Below, piece after piece: positions 9,046-17,254 of a stretch of DNA of 64,000 bases (the stretch's first letter is position 1; each line of letters starts with the position of its first letter). Position numbers and translations under genes: made by a program. Where the stretch lies: positions 28,504-92,503 of the forward strand of contig PXRT01000010.1 in NCBI GenBank assembly GCA_003020925.1. Direction: 5' to 3'. The notes beneath the pieces are model-generated. The model was not told where the DNA came from. It was given only the letters and a program-made list of their open reading frames with translations, and did no database searches. The DNA comes from Halobacteriales archaeon QS_6_64_34 (GTDB lineage: Archaea; Halobacteriota; Halobacteria; Halobacteriales; Haloarculaceae).

Positions 9046-9729
9046 CTACAGTACGTCGCGTTTTTCCAGCAGCGTGTACAGCTCGTCCATCGTCGAGACG
9101 GTCACGTCACAGGCGGGCTCGACAGCGGGCTTGGGCTCGAACCCGATGGCAAGGCCCGCCACTTCGAGCATGGGCAAGTCGTTGGCGCCGTCGCCGATGG
9201 CGATGGTGTCCGCGCGGTCCGTGCCGACGATGGCGGTCGCGACCTCCAGCGCGTCGTCTTTCGTCCCTTCGATGAGGGGGCCGCGGACGTTCCCGCTGAG
9301 CACTCGCGGGCCTTGCCCGCTCGTATCCTCCGAGGCGGTTCCCGCCTCGCTCTTCCCGTCGACGACGGGCAGTCGGTTGGCGACGATGGCGTCGACCTCG
9401 ACCCCCTCCGTTTCCAGTGCAGCTTCCACGCCGCGGTCGAACCCGCCGGTCAGAATCGCGACGTAGTGGCCCGCCTCGCGTAGCGCTGCGATGACTTCGG
9501 CCGCGCCGGGGCGTAGCTCGACCGCGTCGAAGGCAGCCCGGGCCTGCTCGTCGGGGAGGTCAGCCAGGAGTTCACAGCGTTGGCGGAGGCTCTCGGCGTA
9601 CTCGATTTCGTTGTTCATCGCCCGCCCGGTGATGTCGGCCATGTCCTGGGCGGTGCCGTTCTGGTTGCCCAGCAGCACGGTCATCTCGGAGTCCGAGAGG
9701 GTGCCGTCGAAGTCGAAGGCGACTAGCAT
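9046..9729 (-). CDS. serB: Phosphoserine phosphatase
   Basis: A 227-residue HAD-superfamily enzyme that dephosphorylates phosphoserine in the last step of serine synthesis. Motif I is FDFDGTLSD with nucleophile Asp6 and acid/base Asp8; motif II is LTGGFDRG; the motif III Lys is in GTKDDAL; motif IV is GDGANDLPM. Between motifs II and III is a short low-complexity insertion (about residues 130-150, EAGTASEDTSGQG) that other SerB proteins lack and that is probably a surface loop. The frame stays open upstream into the helicase gene, but the first sensible start is ATG 9729. Confidence 0.92.
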   Translation of the reverse strand: MLVAFDFDGTLSDSEMTVLLGNQNGTAQDMADITGRAMNNEIEYAESLRQRCELLADLPDEQARAAFDAVELRPGAAEVIAALREAGHYVAILTGGFDRGVEAALETEGVEVDAIVANRLPVVDGKSEAGTASEDTSGQGPRVLSGNVRGPLIEGTKDDALEVATAIVGTDRADTIAIGDGANDLPMLEVAGLAIGFEPKPAVEPACDVTVSTMDELYTLLEKRDVL

Positions 9730-9827
9730 TGCCCGGTGATTGCGTCCCGGGGGTTTCAAACTATCCGGTTTCGCGGTCCGAGCCCGAGACCCATTCATTC
9801 TGCCAGAGCGACACTCATTCACCCAGT

Positions 9828-12068
9828 CTATGGCTTCGGCGGCGGGCCGTCGTATGCGCCCATGTCCTGATAGAAGTTCAGCAGCGCGAACTTCAGCTTC
9901 TCGGGGTCGATGTCGACCATCTCCCTGCGTTCCTCGGGCGGGAACCGGCCCCGGACGGCGTAGTCGTGCATCTCCATCTCCGCCGCTTCGGTGTAGCGTT
10001 TGTCCAGCAGGATGCGGGCGCCGAAGTCCTCGGGCGAGCGGATCACCCGCCCGATAGCCTGTCTGGTCTTGCGGACGGTGGGAATCTCGATGGCGTAGCG
10101 CCAGCCGGCGTCGTCGCCCTCGACGGGCTGTCCGTGGTCGGTCTCGCCGAACGCAGTCTGGTAGGCGTCCTGGACCGCTTCCATCCGGTCGTCGAGATGC
10201 GGGTACGGAACCCCCAGCACCACGACGGTCCGGGCGTCGTCGCCGTCGTAGCTCACGCCCTCGCCCAGGGTGCCCCACAGCGACGTAAAGAGGACGGCGC
10301 CGTCGTCGTCGGTGAAGGCCTCGCGCAAACCACGGGCCTGTTTGCCCGGTTCGTCCAGGTACCGAGTGCCGCTGACGGCGACCATCTGGTGGTATCGCTC
10401 GGCCTCGCTGTAGGAGGGACAGAACACGAGCGTGTTCCCCGGGGTAAAGCGGATGATATCCTCCAGGGTTCGGGCTATCGTGCGCTGGGTCTCGGGGTCG
10501 TCGCGCTCGCTCGAAAACAGCGCCGGCCCGGAGACGGCGTAGGTCCGCCGGCGCTCCTCGGGGAACTGGTCGTCGTAGGCCATCGTCACCGGCTCGTTTA
10601 GCCCGACGACGTCCTCGGTCACGTCGAAGGGCCGGACGGTCGCGCTCATCAACACGGCGGCGTGCAAATCGTCGAACAGCTCGCGGGTCACCTGCTCGGG
10701 GATGCAGGTGTAGAGTTCGGCCCGACCGTAGACGTCGCCCGAGGACTCGCCCCGGCGGACGCTCACCACGGGGTACTGCCCGGTCGCGTCCGATTCGGAG
10801 AGCCAGTCGACGAGGAATCCGGCGGCCTGGAGCGTCTGGCACTCCTTGCGGGTGTCCAGTTTCCCCTCTTTGAACGCCGCCTCGTAGCGCTCGTCGAGTT
10901 CACGGCCCAACTCCAGTGCGAGGTCGACCTCCTCGTGAAAGCCCGGCCCGCTGTAGGCCTGGAAGAACGCGATGGTCAAATCGTCCTTCCGGTCGTCGTT
11001 GGCGATGGTGATGTCGTCCCAGTGCTGGTCGACGGCTTCCCGCGTCAGCGGGCGCTGCCCGCTTCCGTTCCCTGCGGCGCTTCGCGCCGCGCCGTCCCCG
11101 AAACTCTCCTCGTAGGTCTCGACCAGTGCGTCCCGGAAGGTTCCCAGCACGTTCGCCGCGTTCTCGGCCCGCGAGTCCTCGACGCCCGACAGCTCCTCTA
11201 TCGCTTGGTCGAGCGTGTTCTCGGTGAGCGTCCGGCGAGCGTGGTCGCGTGCGGCGGACTCGACGTTGTGGGCCTCGTCGAAGACAGCGATGATGTCCTC
11301 GGGGTCCCGGCCTATCCAGCGGAAGAACTGCTCGCGGATGGTCGGGTCCAGCAGGTGGTGGTAGTTACAGACGACGAGGTCGACCCCCTCCATCCCCTCC
11401 TTGAGGAGTTCGTAGCCACACAGCCCCTGCTGGTGGGCGTACTCGTAGACGTCGTCGGGCGTGCGCACGTCGTCGTAGAGCCAGCCGTAGAACTCGCTCG
11501 TGTCGACGGTGAGGTTCCGGTAGTAGTGGTCACAGGTCGAGCGCTCGCTCACGAGTTCGGCCCGCTCGTCCTGCAAATCGCGTAGCTCCTCGACGACGGC
11601 GTTGCGGGCCTCCATCGCCTCGCTGTCGCCCTCCTGGCCCGCCTGCAGTAACTCGCCCTCCCGGCTCTCAAGCTGGGCGATGTCGCTTTCGGTGTCGACG
11701 AGTTCCCGTGTCGTGTCCCGCAGGGCCTGACACTCCTCGTAGTCCACGTCGATGTGACACATCGACCCCTTCCCCCGGAAGACGACCGCCCGAAGCCGTT
11801 CCTGGTCGGTGATGGCGCGGGCGTCCTCGACGAATTGGCGCATCTGCTGGTGGACGTTGGTCGTGATGACGACGGTCTTACCCGTCCCGCGAGCGTGTTC
11901 CAGTGCCGGGACCAGCGACGCCAGCGTTTTGCCGGTCCCACAGGCCCCCTCGAACAGCACGTCGTCGCCCTCTCCCAACGCCTCGTAGATGGTCGCCATC
12001 GCCTCGCGCTGGTGGTCGTAGGGCTCCTCGTAGGGGAAAAAGCGCAGATAGCCGTCGTCAGTCGTCAC
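9828..12068 (-). CDS. XPD/Rad3-like DNA helicase (DEAD_2 family)
   Basis: A 746-residue superfamily-2 helicase with a GTG start at 12068. Walker A is GACGTGKT and the Walker B box is FDEAHN. Four Cys residues spread over the expected interval (in GSMCHID, YEECQAL, STCDHY and GLCGYEL) would hold the XPD-type 4Fe-4S cluster. Motif VI lies in IGRVIRSPEDFG near the C-terminus. Family function is 5'-3' DNA unwinding in nucleotide excision repair. A Gly/Ser-rich surface insertion (AAGNGSGQRP) sits mid-protein. SerB lies 98 bp downstream on the same strand. Confidence 0.92.
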   Translation of the reverse strand: MTTDDGYLRFFPYEEPYDHQREAMATIYEALGEGDDVLFEGACGTGKTLASLVPALEHARGTGKTVVITTNVHQQMRQFVEDARAITDQERLRAVVFRGKGSMCHIDVDYEECQALRDTTRELVDTESDIAQLESREGELLQAGQEGDSEAMEARNAVVEELRDLQDERAELVSERSTCDHYYRNLTVDTSEFYGWLYDDVRTPDDVYEYAHQQGLCGYELLKEGMEGVDLVVCNYHHLLDPTIREQFFRWIGRDPEDIIAVFDEAHNVESAARDHARRTLTENTLDQAIEELSGVEDSRAENAANVLGTFRDALVETYEESFGDGAARSAAGNGSGQRPLTREAVDQHWDDITIANDDRKDDLTIAFFQAYSGPGFHEEVDLALELGRELDERYEAAFKEGKLDTRKECQTLQAAGFLVDWLSESDATGQYPVVSVRRGESSGDVYGRAELYTCIPEQVTRELFDDLHAAVLMSATVRPFDVTEDVVGLNEPVTMAYDDQFPEERRRTYAVSGPALFSSERDDPETQRTIARTLEDIIRFTPGNTLVFCPSYSEAERYHQMVAVSGTRYLDEPGKQARGLREAFTDDDGAVLFTSLWGTLGEGVSYDGDDARTVVVLGVPYPHLDDRMEAVQDAYQTAFGETDHGQPVEGDDAGWRYAIEIPTVRKTRQAIGRVIRSPEDFGARILLDKRYTEAAEMEMHDYAVRGRFPPEERREMVDIDPEKLKFALLNFYQDMGAYDGPPPKP

Positions 12069-12117
12069 TGAGGATGGGTTGGCCGTTCTCGGGCAAAAGG
12101 GTTCGGTGTACTTGGAA

Positions 12118-12340
12118 GGTAGTGTTTAGTTTAGTAGAAAACGCGGAAGAGAGCCAGAAAGCCCCCGACCGCTCGACTACTGCGACTCGCTGCGCGCTTC
12201 ACTCACTCCGTTCGTCTTCGGGAAGGCGGGCGATGTAAGCACCGCAGGCCGAAAGCCGAGGAGCGCAGCGAGCCCCCCGACCGAAGCCAGCCGGGGCTTT
12301 CTGGCTGTTGACAGTCTGAATCGCCTAACTAAACACCACC
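12118..12340. mobile_element. MITE copy R1 (223 bp), core orientation A
   Basis: Terminal inverted repeats GGTAGTGTTTAGTTTAG (12118-12134) and, as its imperfect complement, CCTAACTAAACACCACC (ending 12340). Near-perfect 8-bp flanking duplication: ACTTGGAA on the left, ATTTGGAA on the right. Internal inverted repeats AGCCAGAAAGCCCC and GGGGCTTTCTGGCT bracket a core of about 130 bp that starts CCCCGACCGCTCGACTAC next to the left arm. The element carries no gene and fills most of the 371-bp gap 12069-12439. Confidence 0.85.
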
Positions 12341-12439
12341 ATTTGGAACCGTGACTGCTGGCGATGACAAGACCCCGACGTCGTCAGGTCACGTTCGAAT
12401 TCCCGGCAGCCACTTGCCTGCGGCGCCCCTCGTTGGGAT

Positions 12440-13168
12440 ATGCACCGCTCGCTCGTCGTCGTCATCCTCATCGTGCTGGCGGGCTGTAGCGGCCTCGGCT
12501 TCGGACCGAGCGCCGACGAGCCGTCGGTGACACCGGTCCCCGTCACCACGCCGGACGCGTCGGCGGTCGAGGTGGCCCGGACGAACGGGAGCGTCGACAT
12601 CGACCGGCTGCGTTCGCGCCACGACGCGGCGCTGGCCGACCGAAGCTTCCACCGCCGCGTCGTGCGGTCTGGCCCACAGAACACCAGGGACGTGTGGGTC
12701 GACCGCGAGCGCGGCGTGGTCCGGGTCCGACGAACACTCGGCCCGGTCGTCGACGACGCTATCCTGGCCGATGGACGGCTCTACCGGGCGGCCAGTGACG
12801 ACCCGGACCGGGGCTACACCAGCGAGCGAGCGAACACGACGGTGCCATACGTGCCCACCAGGTCCGGCGTGGCCCGGCTCCGACAGGTGCTGCTCGACGA
12901 CGGCTATCAGCGGGTCGACACGGTGCGTCGCGGCGGCCGAGACCTGGCCGTCGTCGCGGTCAACGCCACGGGCCGGGGGTCGGGGACCGACCCTTCGATT
13001 GCGGTCCGGTCGCGGCTCTACGTGGACTCGGCGGGCGTCGTCAGGGCGGTCGACCACTGGGAGCGCCGGCCCGACGGCACGGTTGTCGAGTTCGACATGC
13101 AGGTCACCACCGAAACCGAGCACGTACCGGTGCCGTGGTGGGCCGAGGACATTAGGCTGTACGGGTAA
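12440..13168 (+). CDS. Haloarchaeal secreted lipoprotein, function unknown
   Basis: A 242-residue protein with a hydrophobic signal and lipobox LAGCSG near residue 16, so it is an exported lipid-anchored protein using the Sec-type signal rather than Tat. A Thr/Pro-rich linker follows, then a beta-rich domain with repeated short strands (VWVDRERGVVRVRRT, SRLYVDSAGVVRAVD) resembling LolA/outer-membrane-carrier-like folds seen in haloarchaeal lipoproteins. No catalytic motif is visible. It converges on a decayed SHOCT gene. Confidence 0.75.
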   Translation: MHRSLVVVILIVLAGCSGLGFGPSADEPSVTPVPVTTPDASAVEVARTNGSVDIDRLRSRHDAALADRSFHRRVVRSGPQNTRDVWVDRERGVVRVRRTLGPVVDDAILADGRLYRAASDDPDRGYTSERANTTVPYVPTRSGVARLRQVLLDDGYQRVDTVRRGGRDLAVVAVNATGRGSGTDPSIAVRSRLYVDSAGVVRAVDHWERRPDGTVVEFDMQVTTETEHVPVPWWAEDIRLYG

Positions 13169-13371
13169 ACGGTCGGCTTTACCGACGTATCGTTCGCCAC
13201 GTTCCAGCGTCTGGCGCCGGTGCTCGAACTCCTCCTCGTCGATATTGCCGCAGGCGTATCGCTCCCGTCGCCACTCCTGAACAGGGCGTAGACGGCGACG
13301 CCACCGAGCAAGAGGAGCGTGGGCGACCGGGCCACTCGCCGCGACCACGACGACCGCGTTCCCCGTCTCAT
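13169..13371 (-). pseudogene. Frameshifted SHOCT-domain membrane protein
   Basis: Reading leftward from ATG 13371, one frame gives a short basic N-terminus and a membrane helix (LLLLGGVAVYALF). A different frame, starting around 13290, gives RYACGNIDEEEFEHRRQTLE, a textbook SHOCT motif that normally follows the helix in one protein. The two halves are out of frame and the SHOCT frame has no stop nearby, so the gene appears broken. The ATG sits inside the terminal TCATAC of the adjacent palindromic repeat. A sequencing error could also explain the shift. Confidence 0.65.
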
Positions 13372-13441
13372 ACGGGTTCTCGTAGATTATTTCCGGATTG
13401 TACCGGCTTCGGGGTCGGTACAACCACAGTAATCCGTATCA
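13368..13441. repeat. TGATAC palindromic repeat (74 bp)
   Basis: Begins TCATACGGG and ends CCGTATCA. Inner arms include GTAGATTATTTCCGG and, at the centre, TACCGGCTTCGGGGTCGGTA. On the minus strand the terminal TGA is the stop codon of the CDF transporter gene at 13439-13441. It would form a long hairpin in the 3' end of that message. Confidence 0.75.
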
Positions 13442-14413
13442 GGTAGCCTCCGGCTCGATGTACACCGTCCGGATGTCGCCGTTGGCGGCCTTCAGCTCGT
13501 CCTCGATGGCCGTAATCGCGTCGTCCATTGCCCCCGTTTCGAGGCCGTCGCGGAACGCGATATCCGCCGAGACGATGACCTCGTTGGGGCCGAAATACAC
13601 CGTCCGGAAGTCGACGATGGATTCGACGTGCTCGTTCGCGGCGATGATATCACGCAGTCGCTTCCCCTCGTCTTTCGGCAGGCTCTCGCCCAGCAGCAGC
13701 CGCTTGTTCTCCCAGGCCAGCGCGAGCGCAAAGCCCATCAGCATGATGCCGATGAGCACCGCCGAAATCTGGTCGTAAATCTGGCTGTCGGTCAGCTGGG
13801 CCAGGACGAGGCCCACGAGTGCGATGACGATACCCACCAGCGCGATGGTGTCCTCGGTCAGGGCGGTCAGGGTGGTCACGTCACTGGTCTTGCGGAACGC
13901 CTCCCGGTAACTGTCCCAGTCGTTGCGCTTCATCTGGCGTTGCATCTCCGCGCGGGCCTTGTACAGCGCCCACGTCTCGAAGGCAAAGGCCCCAAGCAGA
14001 ACGGTGTAGTTGACCGTGAGCGGGTCCAGCCACGCTGGCGGCGTGAAACTGATAAAGAGGAGGTTGACAGCCTCACCCGCCTCCGGGCCGCCGTGGCCGC
14101 CGTGGCTCGTTATCTCGTTATAGCCGTGTTTCAGGCTCTCCCAGCCCGCGATACCGAACAGGAACACCGATACCAGAAAGCTGTAGAAGAACTGTGATTT
14201 CCCGTAGCCAAAGGGATGCTGTCGGTCGGCCTCCCGGCTCGAAAAGCGGATACCGATGAGGAGGAACACCTGATTCCCGGTGTCGGAGATCGAGTGGTAG
14301 GTCTCCGACAGCATCGCGGCGCTACCGGTCAGGAGGAAACCGAAGAACTTCAGAATCGCGATGGCTCCGTTGGCGACCAGTGCGGCCATGACGACCGATT
14401 TGCTACCTGCCAT
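13439..14413 (-). CDS. Cation diffusion facilitator (CDF) family metal transporter
   Basis: A 324-residue membrane transporter exporting divalent metal by proton antiport. The first metal half-site HSISD lies in helix 2 (SETYHSISDTGNQ); the helix-5 half-site reads TALTED, so one usual His is Thr, as in some CDF subgroups. A PFGYGKSQFFYSF loop after helix 2 is typical of the CDF9-like branch, and a cytoplasmic C-terminal domain runs from about residue 235. ATG 14413 is chosen because helix 1 begins directly after it. The stop codon belongs to the downstream palindromic repeat. Confidence 0.9.
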   Translation of the reverse strand: MAGSKSVVMAALVANGAIAILKFFGFLLTGSAAMLSETYHSISDTGNQVFLLIGIRFSSREADRQHPFGYGKSQFFYSFLVSVFLFGIAGWESLKHGYNEITSHGGHGGPEAGEAVNLLFISFTPPAWLDPLTVNYTVLLGAFAFETWALYKARAEMQRQMKRNDWDSYREAFRKTSDVTTLTALTEDTIALVGIVIALVGLVLAQLTDSQIYDQISAVLIGIMLMGFALALAWENKRLLLGESLPKDEGKRLRDIIAANEHVESIVDFRTVYFGPNEVIVSADIAFRDGLETGAMDDAITAIEDELKAANGDIRTVYIEPEAT

Positions 14414-14479
14414 TACCGACCACTCACAAGGGACGCTGAAAGTGGTTCTGGATTTACGTGTGGAGACGAAACAAAACGC

Positions 14480-14989
14480 ATGCTTACACTCATCTCCGAC
14501 ACGCACGGCACCGACTCCCACCGACTGACCGGTCACACCCTGGATTCGGTCCGAACCGCCGACCAGGTTCTCCACGCTGGCGATTTCACCACCGAAGCGG
14601 TCTACGACGCTATCGAGGCCGAGGCCGCTGCCCTCACCGCTGTTGCCGGCAACAACGAACGGCCGGCGCTCCGGGAGCGACTCCCCGACGAGGCGACCGT
14701 CGAGTGGGCGGGTCATCGAATCCTGGCCGTCCACGGCCACCGCCACTCCGACACCGCCCTGGGCATGCTGGCCCGCCAGGAGGACGCCGACGTCGTCGCC
14801 GTGGGCCACTCCCACCGCCCGGAAATCGGCGAGCTGGACGGTCGGCTGCTGGTCAACCCAGGGAGCTACGCCGACCCCCGGCGGTATCGGCCCGCCCACG
14901 CGGAACTTGCGGCCGACGAGGGTGTGCTCCGCGTCCGCCTGTGTTCGCCCGACGGCGAGACGTTCGAGACGGTTACCCGGTCGCGGTGA
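14480..14989 (+). CDS. YfcE/MJ0936-type metallophosphoesterase
   Basis: A 169-residue phosphodiesterase of the calcineurin-like fold. Metal ligands: SDTHG (Asp and His), HAGDF (Asp), AGNNE (Asn), VHGHRH and VGHSH. The sequence NPGSYADPRRYRP near the C-terminus is the conserved closing motif of this family. The two-metal site hydrolyses phosphodiesters; the natural substrate is not known. It is divergent from the CDF transporter, with 66 bp between the starts. Confidence 0.9.
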   Translation: MLTLISDTHGTDSHRLTGHTLDSVRTADQVLHAGDFTTEAVYDAIEAEAAALTAVAGNNERPALRERLPDEATVEWAGHRILAVHGHRHSDTALGMLARQEDADVVAVGHSHRPEIGELDGRLLVNPGSYADPRRYRPAHAELAADEGVLRVRLCSPDGETFETVTRSR

Positions 14990-15055
14990 CCGTCCCGTCC
15001 GGCGGAGCCGTCGTACCCCGAAACCTCTTTGTCCGGTGACCGTCAACCGCCGGTA

Positions 15056-15187
15056 ATGATAGAGGTCGGACTGCTTACCTGGGTGCTTCTCGCGCTCGTT
15101 CTGGGCTTCTTTTTCTTCATGTATCTGATGGTCCGCCGCTCCATCCTCGGCTTCAAAGAGGGGATGCAGGGCGGCCGCGAGAAGTGA
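15056..15187 (+). CDS. Small single-helix membrane protein
   Basis: A 43-residue protein: a long hydrophobic helix (residues 5-25, rich in Leu and Phe), then a basic juxtamembrane segment VRRS and a short Gly-rich tail ending GGREK. The positive-inside rule places the C-terminus in the cytoplasm. It lies 66 bp downstream of the phosphoesterase on the same strand. Function unknown; the composition is clearly protein-like, not random. Confidence 0.65.
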   Translation: MIEVGLLTWVLLALVLGFFFFMYLMVRRSILGFKEGMQGGREK

Positions 15188-15202
15188 CACGCCGGCTCGC
15201 GC

Positions 15203-15895
15203 CTAGTTCACCGTCACCGTCACCGACTGTGCGCCGGTAACCGTGACGCTCTCCTCGGTCACCGTCCCGTCGTATCGAACTCTGAGCGTTATCTCGCCGA
15301 CCAGTTCTATCGGATTGTTCGTGAGGCCGACCCCGCTCGTGGTCCCGTCGTTCGTGTGTGAGACGGACACCGACGCGTCGTCTGTCACGTCCTCGCCGTC
15401 CGCCGTCTCGATGGTGGCGTCGACCTCGTAGGCCGTCGGGAGCGACACGTCGCCGAGGTCGACGTCGGACGTCGGGGTGCGCTGGCCTATCGTGTAGAGG
15501 TCGGCCAGTCCGTCGGTCGGGTACCGGTCGGCGCCCTGCGTGTACTGCAGCACGTATTCGCTCCCCGAGGTCAACTCCAGCGAGAACACCCCGTTCTCGT
15601 CCGGCGCGACGGCGAGCAGCCTCTCTGGGTCCCCGAGCGAAACCGCTTCGCCGACGGTGACCGGGTCGCCCTCCGGCCCGACTAGTCGGCCCGAGACGGT
15701 GACCGAGTCGCCCTCGGAGACGGGCTCGCCCGTCTGTTCGCCCTCCGTCCCTTCGGCCGGGGTGCCCGTCGCCGTTCCGTCAGCGTCCGTCTCGTCGTCG
15801 CCTCCACCCGTTTCGCCGTCGTCGCTACACCCCGCCAGCCCGCCCACACCGGTGGCAAGCAGGAACCGGCGGCGTGATATGGACTGTCTTACCAT
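15203..15895 (-). CDS. Tat-exported lipoprotein, function unknown
   Basis: A 230-residue protein with a twin-arginine signal (SRRRFLLATG) and lipobox GLAGCS. A strongly acidic, Thr/Gly-rich linker spans about residues 24-60. The mature domain is beta-rich, with repeated VTVSG/VSLGD strands that suggest Ig-like or carboxypeptidase-regulatory-like folding. No catalytic residues were recognised. It is divergent from the M29 aminopeptidase. Confidence 0.75.
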   Translation of the reverse strand: MVRQSISRRRFLLATGVGGLAGCSDDGETGGGDDETDADGTATGTPAEGTEGEQTGEPVSEGDSVTVSGRLVGPEGDPVTVGEAVSLGDPERLLAVAPDENGVFSLELTSGSEYVLQYTQGADRYPTDGLADLYTIGQRTPTSDVDLGDVSLPTAYEVDATIETADGEDVTDDASVSVSHTNDGTTSGVGLTNNPIELVGEITLRVRYDGTVTEESVTVTGAQSVTVTVN

Positions 15896-16008
15896 AACAT
15901 CTGCTTTTTATTATATTACAAAAATATTGCGTCGTAGACACCACTCGCACACGCGCTCTCGACTGCCGAGCCCGAAAACGGTTTGACGGCGACGCCGGAC
16001 GTAGCAGT

Positions 16009-17088
16009 ATGGACCCGCGAATCCGCGAACACGCGTCCGTCGTCGTCGACCACTCCATCGACCTCTCGGCGGGCGACGACCTCGTTATCGACGCCCACCC
16101 CGTCGCCGAGGACCTCGTCGTCGCGCTCCACGAACTCGCCGCCGACCGCGGGGCGAACCCGCTCGTGGTGCAGGACCGCCTGGGCGAACGCTACCAGCGA
16201 GCCTTCCTGCGCAACCGCGAGGAGTTCGAGACGCCCGGTCACATGGAGGCGCTGTACGAGGCGATGGACTGCTACATCGCCATCCGAGGCAATGCCAACG
16301 TCACCGAGACCAGCGACGTCGACCCCGAGACCAACGCTGCCTACCAGCAGGCCATGCAACCCCTCCTTTCCGAGCGGCTCTCGAAGCCGTGGTGTCTCAC
16401 CCAGTATCCCGCCGCTGCCAACGCCCAGCTGGCGGGGATGTCTACCGAGGCCTACGAGGACTTCGTCTGGGACGCCGTCAACAAGGACTGGGACGCGGTG
16501 CGGGACTACCAGTCACAGATGGTCGACAGCCTCGACCCCGCAGACGAGGTGCGCATCGTCTCGGGCGAGACGACGGACGTGACCATGTCCGTCGCCGGCA
16601 ACCCGACGCTCAACGACTACGGCGAGAAGAACCTCCCCGGCGGCGAGGTTTTTACCGCCCCAGTCGCCGACAGCGTCGAGGGCGAGGTGCTGTTCGACAA
16701 ACCGCTGTACCACCAGGGCCGGGAGATTACCGACGTCTTCCTCCGCTTCGAGGACGGCGAGGTCACAGCGCACAGCGCCGGGAAGAACGAGGACCTGCTG
16801 TCGGAAGTGCTCTCGACCGACGACGGCGCCAGCCGGCTCGGCGAACTGGGCATCGGGATGAACCGCGACATCGACCGCTTTACCTACAACATGCTGTTCG
16901 ACGAGAAGATGGGCGACACCGTCCACATGGCCATCGGACGGGCCTACGAGGAGACCGTCGGCGAGGCGAACGAACAGAACGATTCGGCGGTCCACGTCGA
17001 CATGATTGTGGATATGAGCGAGGACAGTTACATCGAGGTCGACGGGGAGAAAGTGCAGGAGGACGGGCGGTTTGTGTTTGAGGAGTAG
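16009..17088 (+). CDS. M29-family metallo-aminopeptidase
   Basis: A 359-residue aminopeptidase of the AmpS/AmpT (M29) family, which removes N-terminal residues using two metal ions. Expected ligand segments are present: GGEVFTAPV (Glu), GELGIGMN (Glu), DTVHMAIG (His) and AVHVDMIV (His and Asp). Full length for the family, no signal peptide, so cytoplasmic. It is monocistronic, followed by a nested inverted repeat that may terminate its transcript. Confidence 0.92.
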   Translation: MDPRIREHASVVVDHSIDLSAGDDLVIDAHPVAEDLVVALHELAADRGANPLVVQDRLGERYQRAFLRNREEFETPGHMEALYEAMDCYIAIRGNANVTETSDVDPETNAAYQQAMQPLLSERLSKPWCLTQYPAAANAQLAGMSTEAYEDFVWDAVNKDWDAVRDYQSQMVDSLDPADEVRIVSGETTDVTMSVAGNPTLNDYGEKNLPGGEVFTAPVADSVEGEVLFDKPLYHQGREITDVFLRFEDGEVTAHSAGKNEDLLSEVLSTDDGASRLGELGIGMNRDIDRFTYNMLFDEKMGDTVHMAIGRAYEETVGEANEQNDSAVHVDMIVDMSEDSYIEVDGEKVQEDGRFVFEE

Positions 17089-17095
17089 CGAGCTT

Positions 17096-17171
17096 CTGAG
17101 CCGAGCGAAGAACCTCGAACCGAAACGGGGAGCGAAGTGAGCAGGTTCTCCCGGAATCTCACTCGGCTCAG
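17096..17171. terminator. Nested inverted repeat after the aminopeptidase gene
   Basis: The outer stem CTGAGCCGAG (17096-17105) pairs with CTCGGCTCAG (17162-17171); the inner stem AGAACCT (17109-17115) pairs with AGGTTCT (17143-17149). It begins 8 bp after the stop codon. It could fold as a two-level hairpin or cruciform; a terminator role is inferred from position. Confidence 0.5.
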
Positions 17172-17254
17172 GTCGGGATACATTACCAGTTCCCTGTTGC
17201 CATTCCCGGCACCCGGTGCTTATTTACAACATGATAACAGAATAGTTATCAGCT

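Noticed and set aside
9730..10842. Upstream extension of the serB frame to 598 codons
   Set aside because: The extra sequence is Arg/Pro-rich and lies entirely within the XPD-like helicase coding region; ATG 9729 starts directly at the HAD motif.
16009..16582. Alternative plus-strand frame inside the M29 aminopeptidase gene
   Set aside because: It is Ser/Arg/Thr-rich shadow translation; the aminopeptidase frame has all metal-ligand motifs.
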